Shown here piece by piece: positions 37,740-46,295 of a DNA stretch of 64,000 nucleotides. The stretch lies in NCBI GenBank assembly GCA_947259975.1, contig CAMYOD010000018.1, positions 39,629 through 103,628 on the forward strand, read 5' to 3'. The position numbers were made by a program, and so were the translations under genes. A model generated the notes under the pieces. That model worked only from the letters and a program-made list of their open reading frames with translations. It was not told where the DNA came from and did no database searches. The first letter of the stretch is position 1, and the number at the start of each line of letters is the position of its first letter. The DNA comes from an uncultured Gammaproteobacteria bacterium (GTDB taxonomy: Bacteria > Pseudomonadota > Gammaproteobacteria > HyVt-429).

Positions 37740-38027
37740 ATGAAATTGACTATTGTCGGGATCGGGATGGCATTTTTCCTTGGAACTACTGTGGCAATGG
37801 CGGGGGAAGCCCCGAAATTCGCTGCGGTGGATGGCGATAAGGATGGTGCGATTTCCAAGATTGAGGCCGCCGAAGTGTCCGGTCTTGTGGTAATCTTCGA
37901 CCATATAGACAGCAACAAGGATGGGGTGCTGAGTGGCGAAGAGTACCAGGCAGTTACGAGCGAGAAGCTCGGTGCGGCGGCGCAGAAAACCGATGCCGCG
38001 GGCGTCAGCGTTCAGCTTGGTAAATGA
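37740..38027 (+). CDS. Exported EF-hand calcium-binding protein
   Basis: Small periplasmic protein of 95 residues: signal peptide (about 1-21, ending AMAGE), then two EF-hand loops, DGDKDGAISKIE and DSNKDGVLSGEE, both with Asp/Asn at positions 1, 3, 5 and Glu at 12. The C-terminal 20 residues are Ala/Thr/Gln-rich. A GAGG Shine-Dalgarno sequence precedes the ATG. It stands alone downstream of glrR, behind a sigma-54 promoter, with a terminator at 38121. No known orthologue name; the Ca-binding role is from the motif. Confidence 0.88.
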   Translation: MKLTIVGIGMAFFLGTTVAMAGEAPKFAAVDGDKDGAISKIEAAEVSGLVVIFDHIDSNKDGVLSGEEYQAVTSEKLGAAAQKTDAAGVSVQLGK

Positions 38028-38120
38028 GGGTGTGATCGATTTTTATCCGGTCATAAGGCCACTATGCGTCACTATCCCCTTAGTGACGGACCCCCCACTT
38101 TTATAGTGAGCCTTATATTT

Positions 38121-38147
38121 GCGCGGCTTCGGCCGCGCATTTTTTTT
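38121..38147 (+). terminator. Intrinsic terminator after the EF-hand gene
   Basis: Stem GCGCGGC/GCCGCGC with a TTCG tetraloop followed by A and eight T residues. It ends the EF-hand transcript and lies 12 nt before the stop of the convergent 5-oxoprolinase gene. A smaller dyad (GTCACTA/TAGTGAC) is seen just upstream near 38067. Confidence 0.9.
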
Positions 38148-38158
38148 GCCATTCCGAC

Positions 38159-41100
38159 TCAGGTCTTGGCGCGGCCGTAGCCACCGCCACCGGGTGTGGC
38201 GATGACGAAGACATCTCCCGGGTCGACGTCGACCTGCGCGCAACCTGCAAGCTCCTCGCGTTCCCCGCCGTGGCGCTCCAGCCAATTCTGTCCGGTCTGA
38301 CCGGGTTGGCCGCCATCGCAGCCAAAGGGCGGGATCACGCGACGGCTCGACAGTATTGCCGCGGTCATGGGGGCGAGAAACCGCACCCGGCGGACCACGC
38401 CGTCACCCCCATGTCGCCTCCCGCTGCCACCGCTGCCGCGGCGAATGCTGAATTCCTCGAGCAATACCGGAAAGCGGGTTTCCAGGACTTCCGGATCGGT
38501 CAAAAGCGAGTTGGTCATATGGCTATGCACGGCGTCGGTGCCATCGTAGTCCGGGCCGGCGCCGGAGCCACCACAGATGGTTTCGTAATATTGCAGGCGC
38601 TTGTCGCCAAAGGTGAAGTTATTCATGGTGCCCTGGGAGGCCGCCATGGTGCCCAAGGCGCCGTAGAGTGCGTCGACGACACATTGAGATGTTTCGACGT
38701 TGCCGGCCACCACCGCCGCTGGATAGCCCGGATTAAGTAGACATCCGGTGGGGATCGTAATCTCGAGTGGCTTCAGACAGCCGGCGTTCAGCGGAATGTC
38801 GTCGTCTACCAGGGTACGGAAGACATACAGCACCGCCGCCCTGCATACCGCCGCCGGGGCATTGAAGTTGCCGGGGTGTTGCGGCGATGTGCCGGTGAAG
38901 TCGATGTGGGCACGGCGTCCGGGACGGTCGATCGTAATGGTCACGCGCACGACGCTTTGGTCATCAAGCGGGTAGGTGTAACTGCCGTTTTGCAGTACGC
39001 CGATCACCCGACGCACGGACTCCTCCGCGTTGTCCTGTACATGTTGCATGTAGGCTTGCACGGTTGCGAGCCCGAAGTGTTCGACCATTTTTCGCAGTTC
39101 CTGTACGCCACATTCATTGGCGGCGATTTGTGCTTTCAGGTCGGCGATATTCTGTGTCGGGTTCCGCGCGGGATACTTGCCCGCAGTGAGAAGTTTCATT
39201 ATTTCGCGCTCGCGAAAACCATCGCTGTCAACCAGTTCCTGGTTGTCGATGAGTACGCCTTCCTCGTCCACGTGTGCACTGTTCGGTGGCATCGAGCCCG
39301 GTGTAATTCCGCCAATGTCGGCGTGGTGGCCGCGGGAGGCGACGATAAACAGAAGCTCTGTCTGCGCCTCATTGAACACCGGCGTAATGACAGTGATGTC
39401 CGGTAAATGTGTGCCCCCTTTGTAGGGCGCATTATGTACGTAGACCTCGCCGGGGCGCAGCGATGTGCGGCGGGTCGCCATCACGCTCTGTACACTCTCA
39501 CCCATAGAGCCCAAATGCACCGGTACGTGCGGTGCGTTGGCAATTAGTTGCCCCTCGGCATCGAAAACCGCGCAGGAAAAGTCGAGTCGCTCCTTCATGT
39601 TTACGGATGAGCTGATCTTTTCCAATGTCGAGCCCATTTGTTCCGCGATCGACATGAAGAGTTTGTTGAATATCTCGAGGGTCACCGGATCCACTGCGGT
39701 GCCCACCGCAACTCGTTCGGTGCGCGGTACATTTCGCGTGAGGATCAGATGATCGAGTGCGCTTACCTGGGCCTGCCAGTCGGGCTCGATCACAATTGTG
39801 CTGTTGGCCTCGATGATAATGGCGGGCCCGTCGATCCGATCCTCGCGCCGCAAAGCGTCACGATGGAATACCTTCGCCGTGACGCCACCGCGCGTGGTGT
39901 ACATTTCTATCGATTCCATTGCCAGGAGGGGCGACGCAGGGTCCCGCTCCGCTGCGGGCTCAGTCTCCGTATTTTCAGCCCCTGCCGCGACCAGCTCCAC
40001 AGACACCGCTTCCACGGTCAACGGCCGATCGGGTATCGCGAATCCGAAGCGCTGCCGATGTGCGGCTTCGAAGTCGGTGCGCATGGCGGATAGAGCAGCA
40101 AAATCAACGACGAGTGCGGTATCGGTGCCTTGATAGCGCAAATGCGCGCGCGGGAACACGTCGACGGCGCTGTCAACGATGCCTTGTTGTGTCAGTTCCG
40201 CACGGCCGTCCGCGGTGAGGGCGTCGAGGAGCTCGACGAGTGCCGGCATCAGCGCTGCTTCGAGGGTCGCCTCCACCGCGTGTTCGCGCATCGCGCGTAT
40301 TTCGGCGAGCCCCATACCATAGGCTGAGAGCACCCCGGCGTGGGGGTGGATAAACACGCGCTCGATACCGAGCGCATCCGCGACCAGACAGGCGTGCTGG
40401 CCGCCGGCACCGCCGAAACAGCACAGGGTATACTCGGTGACGTCATAGCCGCGCTGCACCGAAATCTCCTTGATGGCGCTGGCCATGTTTTCGACCGCGA
40501 TTTCAAGAAAGCCGTAGGCCACATCCTGCGGTGAACGCGAGCCGCCGTAGACATCATTGACCCGCCTGGCCAAGGCGACGAATGCCGTCGTGACTGCGTG
40601 CGCATCCAGTGGCTCATCGCCGTCACGTCCGAACACCGTGGGGAAGTGTTGCGGCAGCACGCGCCCCAGCACGACGTTGCAGTCGGTTACCGTCAGGGGA
40701 CCGTTTCTGCGGTAACAGCGCGGGCCGGGATCGGCGCCGGCCGAATCCGGCCCGACCCGAAATCGGGCGCCGTCGAAATCCAGCACCGAACCGCCGCCGG
40801 CGGCGACGGTATGGATATGCATCATGGGCGCGCGCATGCGCACGCCGGCAACGACGGTTTCGAAGGCGCGTTCGTATTCCCCCGCGTAATGCCACACGTC
40901 CGTCGATGTGCCACCCATATCGAAGCCAATGACCTTATCCAGCCCGGCGGACCCGCTGGTCTTGACACCGCCGACGACACCCCCGGCCGGGCCCGAAAGA
41001 ATGCTGTCCTTGCCCTGAAAAAAATGCGCATCGGTCAAGCCGCCATTCGAGCGCATAAACATCAGCCGCGTATCCCCAAGTTCGCCGGCGACTCGATCGA

Positions 41101-41773
41101 TATAGCGTCGCAAGATCGGCGACAGGTAGGCGTCGACGACGGTCGTGTCACCGCGACCAACCAGCTTCATCAACGGTGTGACCTCATGTGATACGGACAC
41201 CTGCGTGAACCCCAAATCGCGCGCCAGTGTAGCGACCACGGCCTCGTGCTCGCTGTAACGGTAGGCATGCATGAAAACGATCGCCAGCGAGCGAAAGCCC
41301 TCGTCGAATGCGTTGCGAAGCTCGGTCGCGACCGCATCCAGATCAGGAGCCTGCAAGACCTCACCATCTGCGGTATGTCGCTGATCGACCTCGATCACCC
41401 GGTCGTACAGCAGCTCCGGCAATTCGATGTGACGGGCGAAGATATCCGGGCGGTTCTGGTAGCCGATACGCAGCGCATCACGGAAGCCCCGGGTGATCAA
41501 AAGTACGGTCGGCTCGCCCTTGCGTTCCAGAAGCGCGTTGGTCGCGACCGTCGTGCCCATCTTGATACTGTCGATGAGGTCCGCGGGGATGGCCGTGTCG
41601 GGTCGCAGACCAAGCACGTCGCGGATACCCTGCAGGGGGGCGTCGCGATAACGTTCCGGATGTTCAGACAACAACTTGCGGGTGACAACTGAGCCGTCCG
41701 GGCCACGTGCGACCACGTCGGTGAACGTACCACCGCGGTCAATCCAGAATTGCCAGCCGCCCGGTTCAGGCAT
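38159..41773 (-). CDS. oplaH: 5-oxoprolinase (hydantoinase A/B fusion)
   Basis: ATP-dependent cleavage of 5-oxo-L-proline to glutamate is the predicted reaction. The 1204 residues fuse a HyuA part (about 1-690; start [21 protein letters not shown], then [17 protein letters not shown] and [16 protein letters not shown]) with a HyuB part (about 695-1204; [27 protein letters not shown] in part, [18 protein letters not shown], and the Gly-rich [13 protein letters not shown] near the end). The full fused length fits eukaryotic-type 5-oxoprolinases. Hydantoinase-type activity is the alternative. Its start overlaps the moeA stop by 8 nt, so the two may be co-transcribed. Confidence 0.9.
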   Translation of the reverse strand: MPEPGGWQFWIDRGGTFTDVVARGPDGSVVTRKLLSEHPERYRDAPLQGIRDVLGLRPDTAIPADLIDSIKMGTTVATNALLERKGEPTVLLITRGFRDALRIGYQNRPDIFARHIELPELLYDRVIEVDQRHTADGEVLQAPDLDAVATELRNAFDEGFRSLAIVFMHAYRYSEHEAVVATLARDLGFTQVSVSHEVTPLMKLVGRGDTTVVDAYLSPILRRYIDRVAGELGDTRLMFMRSNGGLTDAHFFQGKDSILSGPAGGVVGGVKTSGSAGLDKVIGFDMGGTSTDVWHYAGEYERAFETVVAGVRMRAPMMHIHTVAAGGGSVLDFDGARFRVGPDSAGADPGPRCYRRNGPLTVTDCNVVLGRVLPQHFPTVFGRDGDEPLDAHAVTTAFVALARRVNDVYGGSRSPQDVAYGFLEIAVENMASAIKEISVQRGYDVTEYTLCCFGGAGGQHACLVADALGIERVFIHPHAGVLSAYGMGLAEIRAMREHAVEATLEAALMPALVELLDALTADGRAELTQQGIVDSAVDVFPRAHLRYQGTDTALVVDFAALSAMRTDFEAAHRQRFGFAIPDRPLTVEAVSVELVAAGAENTETEPAAERDPASPLLAMESIEMYTTRGGVTAKVFHRDALRREDRIDGPAIIIEANSTIVIEPDWQAQVSALDHLILTRNVPRTERVAVGTAVDPVTLEIFNKLFMSIAEQMGSTLEKISSSVNMKERLDFSCAVFDAEGQLIANAPHVPVHLGSMGESVQSVMATRRTSLRPGEVYVHNAPYKGGTHLPDITVITPVFNEAQTELLFIVASRGHHADIGGITPGSMPPNSAHVDEEGVLIDNQELVDSDGFREREIMKLLTAGKYPARNPTQNIADLKAQIAANECGVQELRKMVEHFGLATVQAYMQHVQDNAEESVRRVIGVLQNGSYTYPLDDQSVVRVTITIDRPGRRAHIDFTGTSPQHPGNFNAPAAVCRAAVLYVFRTLVDDDIPLNAGCLKPLEITIPTGCLLNPGYPAAVVAGNVETSQCVVDALYGALGTMAASQGTMNNFTFGDKRLQYYETICGGSGAGPDYDGTDAVHSHMTNSLLTDPEVLETRFPVLLEEFSIRRGSGGSGRRHGGDGVVRRVRFLAPMTAAILSSRRVIPPFGCDGGQPGQTGQNWLERHGGEREELAGCAQVDVDPGDVFVIATPGGGGYGRAKT

Positions 41774-42974
41774 CGCCGATTGTGAGGGTTAACGGCAATG
41801 CCGAGACTATGTCACCCGCCGCGAATCCTTCACTGTCGGCCGCGATACGTATGAAGCCATTGGTATTTCGCAACGTACCTAGCATATGCGAGCCCTGCCC
41901 CTTGAGCGGCTCGGCGTACAGGCGGTTGTCCTGCGTAAACAGTCTTGCGCGAACGAACTCCATACGCCCGGCACGGCGGTGAAACTCGCTGCTCGCCGTG
42001 GCATTGATTTCGAGGGTCTGAAATTCCGCATGGTGCCAATGCACCAATGCGGGCTCGACAAACAGCTTGAAGGTCACCAGGCTGGAGACCGGATTCCCGG
42101 GCAGTGCGAAGAAGTGCGTACGTGCGCCGATGCGACCAAACGCAACGGGTTTGCCGGGCTTGATCCGCGCCTTCCAGAAGTCGACCTCGCCGATCTCGGC
42201 GAATACCTGCTTCACCAGATCATGATCGCCCACCGAGACACCGCCGCTGGTGACGACGAAATCATAGTCAGCACTGTCACGCAGCAGTTCACGCAATGCT
42301 TCCGGTGTATCGCCCACGGTGCCACCATCGACGGCCGTGACACCGTGCTGACGCAGGAGAATCAGGGTCGCGAGGCGATTCGATTCGTAGATCTGGCCCG
42401 GTGCGAGCGAGGTGCCCGGGCTCACCAGCTCGTCGCCGGTGGCGATCACCAGCGCGCGCGGCCGCCGAAATGCGCTGACTTCGCTCAAGCCTGCGCTCGC
42501 GATAAGGGCGACATCGAAAGCGCTTGGAAGATGACCGGGCTTGTATAGCACATCGCCGGCGCGGAAATCCTCGCCCTGGTGCCGTACGTGTTGGCCCGGC
42601 GTGACCGTCCGCGGAATCTTGATACGCCCGGCGTCGCGCTGCACATCCTCCTGGATCACAATGCTGTCGGCCCCGTCGGGCAGCGGTGCGCCGGTGAAAA
42701 TACGCATAGCGGTACCGGAATTCAAAGTCGCCGGCGCATCGCCGCAGGAAGATTCGCCGGCCACGGGCAACCAGCCGGTAGCGTTTTGTAGATCTTCGGT
42801 GTGCACGGCGTAGCCGTCCATGGCCGAATTGTCGAACGCCGGATTGTCGACCTGAGCAATGACCGGCTCGGCAAGATACCGGCCCGGGGCCTCCGCCAGC
42901 GCGACCGATTCGACGACGGTGGCCTGGGTGATCTTGGTGAGGATGGCCGCACGTGCCTCTTCCAGGCTTAGCAC
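41766..42974 (-). CDS. moeA: Molybdopterin molybdotransferase MoeA
   Basis: Inserts molybdate into adenylylated molybdopterin to finish Moco. The 402 residues show [15 protein letters not shown], the [20 protein letters not shown] region, TGDELVSPG, the MoCF-domain [14 protein letters not shown], and [16 protein letters not shown]-terminal beta domain IV (about 325-400) completes the usual arrangement. Nitrate or other Mo-dependent respiration would fit with the ANR/DNR regulators nearby. No mobA or moaA lies in the window. Confidence 0.95.
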   Translation of the reverse strand: MLSLEEARAAILTKITQATVVESVALAEAPGRYLAEPVIAQVDNPAFDNSAMDGYAVHTEDLQNATGWLPVAGESSCGDAPATLNSGTAMRIFTGAPLPDGADSIVIQEDVQRDAGRIKIPRTVTPGQHVRHQGEDFRAGDVLYKPGHLPSAFDVALIASAGLSEVSAFRRPRALVIATGDELVSPGTSLAPGQIYESNRLATLILLRQHGVTAVDGGTVGDTPEALRELLRDSADYDFVVTSGGVSVGDHDLVKQVFAEIGEVDFWKARIKPGKPVAFGRIGARTHFFALPGNPVSSLVTFKLFVEPALVHWHHAEFQTLEINATASSEFHRRAGRMEFVRARLFTQDNRLYAEPLKGQGSHMLGTLRNTNGFIRIAADSEGFAAGDIVSALPLTLTIGDA

Positions 42975-43088
42975 ATTCGCCTCCCTTGTTATGGATGAAT
43001 ACAGGAAGGGATGTACCTTAGCATAGGCCGGTCGCAGGCTTCATGCGTTCCTCTGCGTTAACCAAGCGTACCGGGAACACGGCAAGGG

Positions 43089-43349
43089 CTAATGTCGACC
43101 ATCGTGCGCGCGCGCGATCAGTTCGTCTGCTTCGTCGATACTTTGCGCACCGACGCCCATCAGTTGGCCATCGATAATGACGGCAGGGATCGTTTTCAGG
43201 TCCCAGCAATCCGACAGTACACGCCCCGTGAGGTTGTCTATATCGATCACCGAGAAATCAATGTCTCGTTTCTGGCAGATATTCTTCCATACCGCGATCG
43301 CCTTATCACAGGACGGACAAGGATCCGCTATGAGTAGCTCCACCCGCAT
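43089..43349 (-). CDS. Small thioredoxin-fold protein (CPSC motif)
   Basis: An 86-residue glutaredoxin/thioredoxin-like protein. The start at 43349 (MRVELLIADPCPSCDKAIAV) places the CPSC redox motif at residues 11-14 after the first strand; an upstream in-frame start adds a Cys-rich segment unlike the fold. The cis-Pro loop is KTIPAVIIDGQLMGVG. Such proteins act as thiol reductants or metal-responsive thiols, but the specific role is unknown. It is divergent from the DNR-like regulator, sharing a 164-nt region with an FNR-like half-perfect box. Confidence 0.78.
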   Translation of the reverse strand: MRVELLIADPCPSCDKAIAVWKNICQKRDIDFSVIDIDNLTGRVLSDCWDLKTIPAVIIDGQLMGVGAQSIDEADELIARAHDGRH

Positions 43350-43458
43350 CGAGCGCCCCCTCGATCCAACGTTTTGCGCAGCGGCCCGCCGTTGTATCCA
43401 GCTTATGCATACGCACCCATTTGGCCGTACAATTGTCTTCATGCGCGCGCAACACGCC

Positions 43459-43472
43459 TTGATCTCAGTCAA
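43459..43472. promoter_or_regulatory. FNR/ANR-like box in the dnr upstream region
   Basis: TTGATCTCAGTCAA matches TTGAT-N4-ATCAA with one mismatch (ATCAA to GTCAA). It is 41 bp upstream of the TTG start of the DNR-like gene. No convincing -10 element lies at class II spacing, so activity and direction are uncertain. Confidence 0.5.
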
Positions 43473-43513
43473 GGCGATTGCTGAATGTCGGATTCTTGCA
43501 GAGGAGCAGCCAG

Positions 43514-44194
43514 TTGTCCCTGGATGCAGAACAACTTAGAGAGGTTTATCTGTTTTCGGCGTTTGACGATGCCCAGCTGACAAGGGTGCTGGGGAACACA
43601 CGCCAGATTCACCTCGCGGAAGGTGAGCGCCTGTTCGATCATGGCCAGCCGGCGGAGAATTTCTACTGGGTCAAACAGGGTCAGATTAAACTTTTTCGGG
43701 TATCGCTCGAAGGTGACGAGAAGGTCATTGAGCTGGTGTTGCCGGGTCAGACGTTCGCCGAGGCGGTCATGTTCATGGAGCGGCAGGATTATCCGGTCAG
43801 CGCCGAGGCAGTACTGGACACCGAGCTACTCGCCTTCGACGCGCGCAGCATGGTCGATATCTTGAGCCAATCGACTGAGTGCTGCTTCGCCTTGCTCGCA
43901 ACGATGAGTATGCGGTTGCGAAAACAGATCAACGAGATAGATAAACTGACGCTGCATAGCGCCACCTTTCGCCTCGTCAGCTATCTATTGCAACAGGTGC
44001 CGGATGGCGTTCTTGAGTCGCCTCAGGTGCAGCTGACCACACCAAAAAACGTGATCGCCTCGCGGCTGTCGATCAAACCGGAGACCTTTTCGCGGATCAT
44101 GTCGCGACTGCAGCGACAGGGGCTCGTGGATGTCACGGGCAACCAGATCGTGCTGCACAACCTGTCCGGATTGCGGGCCCTGGTTGAGGTATAA
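43514..44194 (+). CDS. Crp/Fnr-family regulator, DNR-like
   Basis: Transcription factor of the Crp/Fnr superfamily. I favour the TTG at 43514 (LSLDAEQLREVYLFSAFDD, 226 residues) because GAGGAG stands just upstream. An N-terminal cyclic-nucleotide-fold sensor (about 15-125; GQPAENFYWVKQGQIKLFRVS) lacks the Cys cluster of FNR, and the C-terminal HTH carries the E-x2-S-R recognition pattern (KPETFSRIMSRLQRQG) that reads TTGAT half-sites. This fits DNR, the haem-based NO sensor of denitrifiers. The gene lies just upstream of FNR/ANR and near a cytochrome-d1 remnant, strengthening that reading. Confidence 0.8.
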   Translation: MSLDAEQLREVYLFSAFDDAQLTRVLGNTRQIHLAEGERLFDHGQPAENFYWVKQGQIKLFRVSLEGDEKVIELVLPGQTFAEAVMFMERQDYPVSAEAVLDTELLAFDARSMVDILSQSTECCFALLATMSMRLRKQINEIDKLTLHSATFRLVSYLLQQVPDGVLESPQVQLTTPKNVIASRLSIKPETFSRIMSRLQRQGLVDVTGNQIVLHNLSGLRALVEV

Positions 44195-44219
44195 CGCCAC
44201 CGTAAGGGGCATCCCCGCG

Positions 44220-44269
44220 GCCGGCTCGCCGCTATGGATCGGGCCTGTTTTAATAGGCCGCGAGCCGGC
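44220..44269. repeat. Nested inverted repeat between dnr-like gene and fnr
   Basis: Outer arms GCCGGCTCGC (44220-44229) and GCGAGCCGGC (44260-44269) are perfect complements; nested inside are GGCCT (44242) and AGGCC (44255) around a T-rich loop. It may end the dnr-like transcript or shape the fnr leader. There is no T-tract after the outer stem. Confidence 0.6.
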
Positions 44270-44362
44270 GATGTTTGACCATCGTAGGCTGGCCCGCAGT
44301 TCCCAAAACCAGTATGATGATTCGTTCGAGCCTGTCATAAGGCCTGACAAAAGCGAACCCCG

Positions 44363-45097
44363 ATGAACCAGCGCCCGGCCTCGGTCAGTGTTGTGCACGT
44401 CGAACACCCAAGCACCTGCGAGAACTGCAAGGTTCGACAGCTTTGCCTTCCGGTTGCGTTAAATGGCGATGAACTGGAAGAACTCGATCTACTCGTGCGC
44501 AAGCGGGCGCCGCTGAAGAATCACGAATACGTCTACCGTATCGGCGATAAGTTCCACTCCCTTTATGCTATTCGATCCGGCGCCGTAAAAACCTACGGTC
44601 TCACCAGCGATGGCAAGGAGCAGATCACGGGTTTCCATTTACCCGGCGAGATTGTCGGTATGGACGCCATCGGCAGTGACGTGCACGCGTGTAACGCGGT
44701 GGCACTGGAGGTGACGGACGTCTGTGAGCTGCCCTACAATCAGCTCGAGGAAATCGGACAACGGTTTCCGATGTTGCAGCACGAACTGGCCTGCATGATG
44801 AGCCGCGAGATACGCGCCGAGAGCAGCATGTTGATTATGATCGGCAAGATGAATGCAGAACAACGCATCGCATGCTTCCTGCACAACCTGCACCATCGCA
44901 TGCGGCAACGTGGCGGTGAGCCGAACATGATTGATCTACCGATGTCGCGGGAAGACATCGGCAATTATCTGGGTCTTACCCTCGAGACCGTGAGTCGGCG
45001 CCTGGGTTTCTTGCAAAGCGAGGGTGTCATCAAGCTCGAGAAGCGCCGCGTTACCTTCAGGGACGTCGAAAGGCTGTCCGCGATCTGCGCATCATAG
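44363..45097 (+). CDS. fnr: Oxygen-responsive regulator FNR/ANR
   Basis: Global anaerobic regulator that binds TTGAT-N4-ATCAA when its [4Fe-4S] cluster is intact. The 244 residues carry the N-terminal Cys triad C19, C22, C28 (STCENCKVRQLCLPVAL) and a central Cys in the HACNAVALEVTDVC region, matching E. coli C20/C23/C29/C122. The C-terminal HTH MSREDIGNYLGLTLETVSRR has the E-x2-S-R-R recognition residues. Perfect target boxes exist at 50038 and 53271 in the metal island. Confidence 0.95.
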   Translation: MNQRPASVSVVHVEHPSTCENCKVRQLCLPVALNGDELEELDLLVRKRAPLKNHEYVYRIGDKFHSLYAIRSGAVKTYGLTSDGKEQITGFHLPGEIVGMDAIGSDVHACNAVALEVTDVCELPYNQLEEIGQRFPMLQHELACMMSREIRAESSMLIMIGKMNAEQRIACFLHNLHHRMRQRGGEPNMIDLPMSREDIGNYLGLTLETVSRRLGFLQSEGVIKLEKRRVTFRDVERLSAICAS

Positions 45098-45104
45098 CTT
45101 CAAG

Positions 45105-45216
45105 CAGAGAAAAGAAAAAAGAAACAAGAGAAAAGTATTTTTTCAGTTCATGTTGCACATCTTCTGGCAACGCTTTAACTTTCTTCCTGCCTCTTTTCTC
45201 TTTCTACTTTTCTCTG
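45105..45216. repeat. Long imperfect purine/pyrimidine inverted repeat, possible two-way terminator
   Basis: Left arm elements CAGAGAAAAG (45105-45114) and AGAGAAAAG (45127-45135) pair with CTTTTCTCT (45193-45201) and CTTTTCTCTG (45207-45216) in nested order. The arms are almost purely A/G and C/T. It lies exactly between fnr and the convergent cytochrome-d1 remnant, so two-way termination is plausible; the A/T-rich arms also set it apart from the GC-rich surroundings. Confidence 0.55.
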
Positions 45217-45222
45217 CCTTGC

Positions 45223-45927
45223 TCAATGGCTGGTGCCGGCGGAACGGGTAATCTTGTTGTAGACGTTATATTTCCCCGACGGTTTGCTCATCGGAATCCG
45301 TTTGACCTCTTTCAGTGTCGCGCTGTCATAGACCACGATGGCGCCGTCGCGTTCCCAGATACTCAATAAGGCATAACGGCCGTCGCGGGTGAATTCGACA
45401 TGCGCGGCGGTCTTGCCCGGTTCGGGCCGCAGTGTCGCGACAATTTCCAGGCTGCGCTTGTCGATCACATGAATTGCATCCCGATGGGGGCCGAAGAAAA
45501 CATCGACCCACGCATAATTCGTGTTCTCGTGGCTGCGCATAAAAAATCCCGGACCCAGAGTTTTCAGGCGCTTCACTGTCTTCCAGATGCGCATATCGAT
45601 CAGGCTAACTTCCCCTTCTTTCAGGTTGGGGGTCGCCAGCACGGGGCTGCCTTTGTATTCCCAGGTGATCCCGGAGCCCAGATGGGGCAGGCCTGGTAGA
45701 TCGATGTCGGCGATTTTGCGGCCCACGATCAAATTGACGACCTGACCGTTCTTGCTGTTGCGGGCTGCACCAATCACGTGCTCGTAGGCAGGGTCAAAGA
45801 AAAAGTCATCAAGATCCCCGGTTTTGCCTGTGGCGTGACAGCCCGAAAACGCTGAGTTAGACTTGAGTTGCAATGAAAATTGCCACCCACTGCCGACGAT
45901 TGACCTTCGTAGCGCTTTGCTGGGCAC
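45223..45927 (-). pseudogene. Truncated cytochrome d1 (NirS/NirN-type) remnant
   Basis: The minus-strand frame ends with a well-preserved cytochrome-d1 beta-propeller C-terminus: GSGITWEYKGSPVLATPNLK, GPGFFMRSHENTNYAWVDVF, PGKTAAHVEFTRDGRYALLS and a final GKYNVYNKITRSAGTSH. Homology begins about TGKTGDLDDFFFDPAYEH (near 45830); everything N-terminal, including the cytochrome c domain expected of NirS or NirN (about 530-560 residues in total), is missing, and the first 30 codons are non-homologous and overlap the divergent gene at 45873. Only about 205 residues remain. I infer a broken nitrite-reductase-type gene at the island edge. Confidence 0.8.
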
Positions 45928-46202
45928 TCGCGCTGGGACCGGTTCTGCCGGCGCTGGGGTCTTGTCTGGACCTGGCGTCGCCGCAGACCACGGAGACCTC
46001 TGCCTGCCACAGCGATGCGGCGGCCGGCGAAAAATCGGTCGATTGCGAACACTGCTGCGACAGTTGCGTCACCGGTGCCGCGGCGATCAACCAGGCGCCC
46101 GTCGCGCCTGGCTATCCTGAGCCGGACTGGGTGGTCGCGTCGCCTTCCGGCAAAGACACCGTTTACCCCGCAATCTTTCTGCATCCCCCGCAGGCTGTCT
46201 GA
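45873..46202 (+). CDS. Small exported Cys-rich protein, CopL-like (copy 1)
   Basis: A 109-residue protein with a signal peptide (about 1-29, ending ALGS) and a mature part with clustered Cys: ACHSDAA and DCEHCCDSCVTG. It stands immediately upstream of copA, the position of CopL in Xanthomonas copLAB, where a small Cys/His-rich product is needed for copper-inducible copA expression. Sequence identity to CopL is not shown here; the link rests on size, Cys content and position. Two further proteins of the same design occur at 50114 and 53322. Confidence 0.68.
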   Translation: MKIATHCRRLTFVALCWALALGPVLPALGSCLDLASPQTTETSACHSDAAAGEKSVDCEHCCDSCVTGAAAINQAPVAPGYPEPDWVVASPSGKDTVYPAIFLHPPQAV

Positions 46203-46295
46203 GCCTCAACCCCCGATCTTGTAGCGGCCGACGCAACTGAAGTGCGCGGCCGCCGCAGCGTACGCGATCCTTTTTCTACAGGAGATGTATCTGAA

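Noticed and set aside
45223..45927. Intact small cytochrome-d1-like gene
   Set aside because: The first 30 codons are not homologous to the family, overlap a divergent gene, and no signal peptide or cytochrome c domain is present, so a truncated remnant is the better reading.
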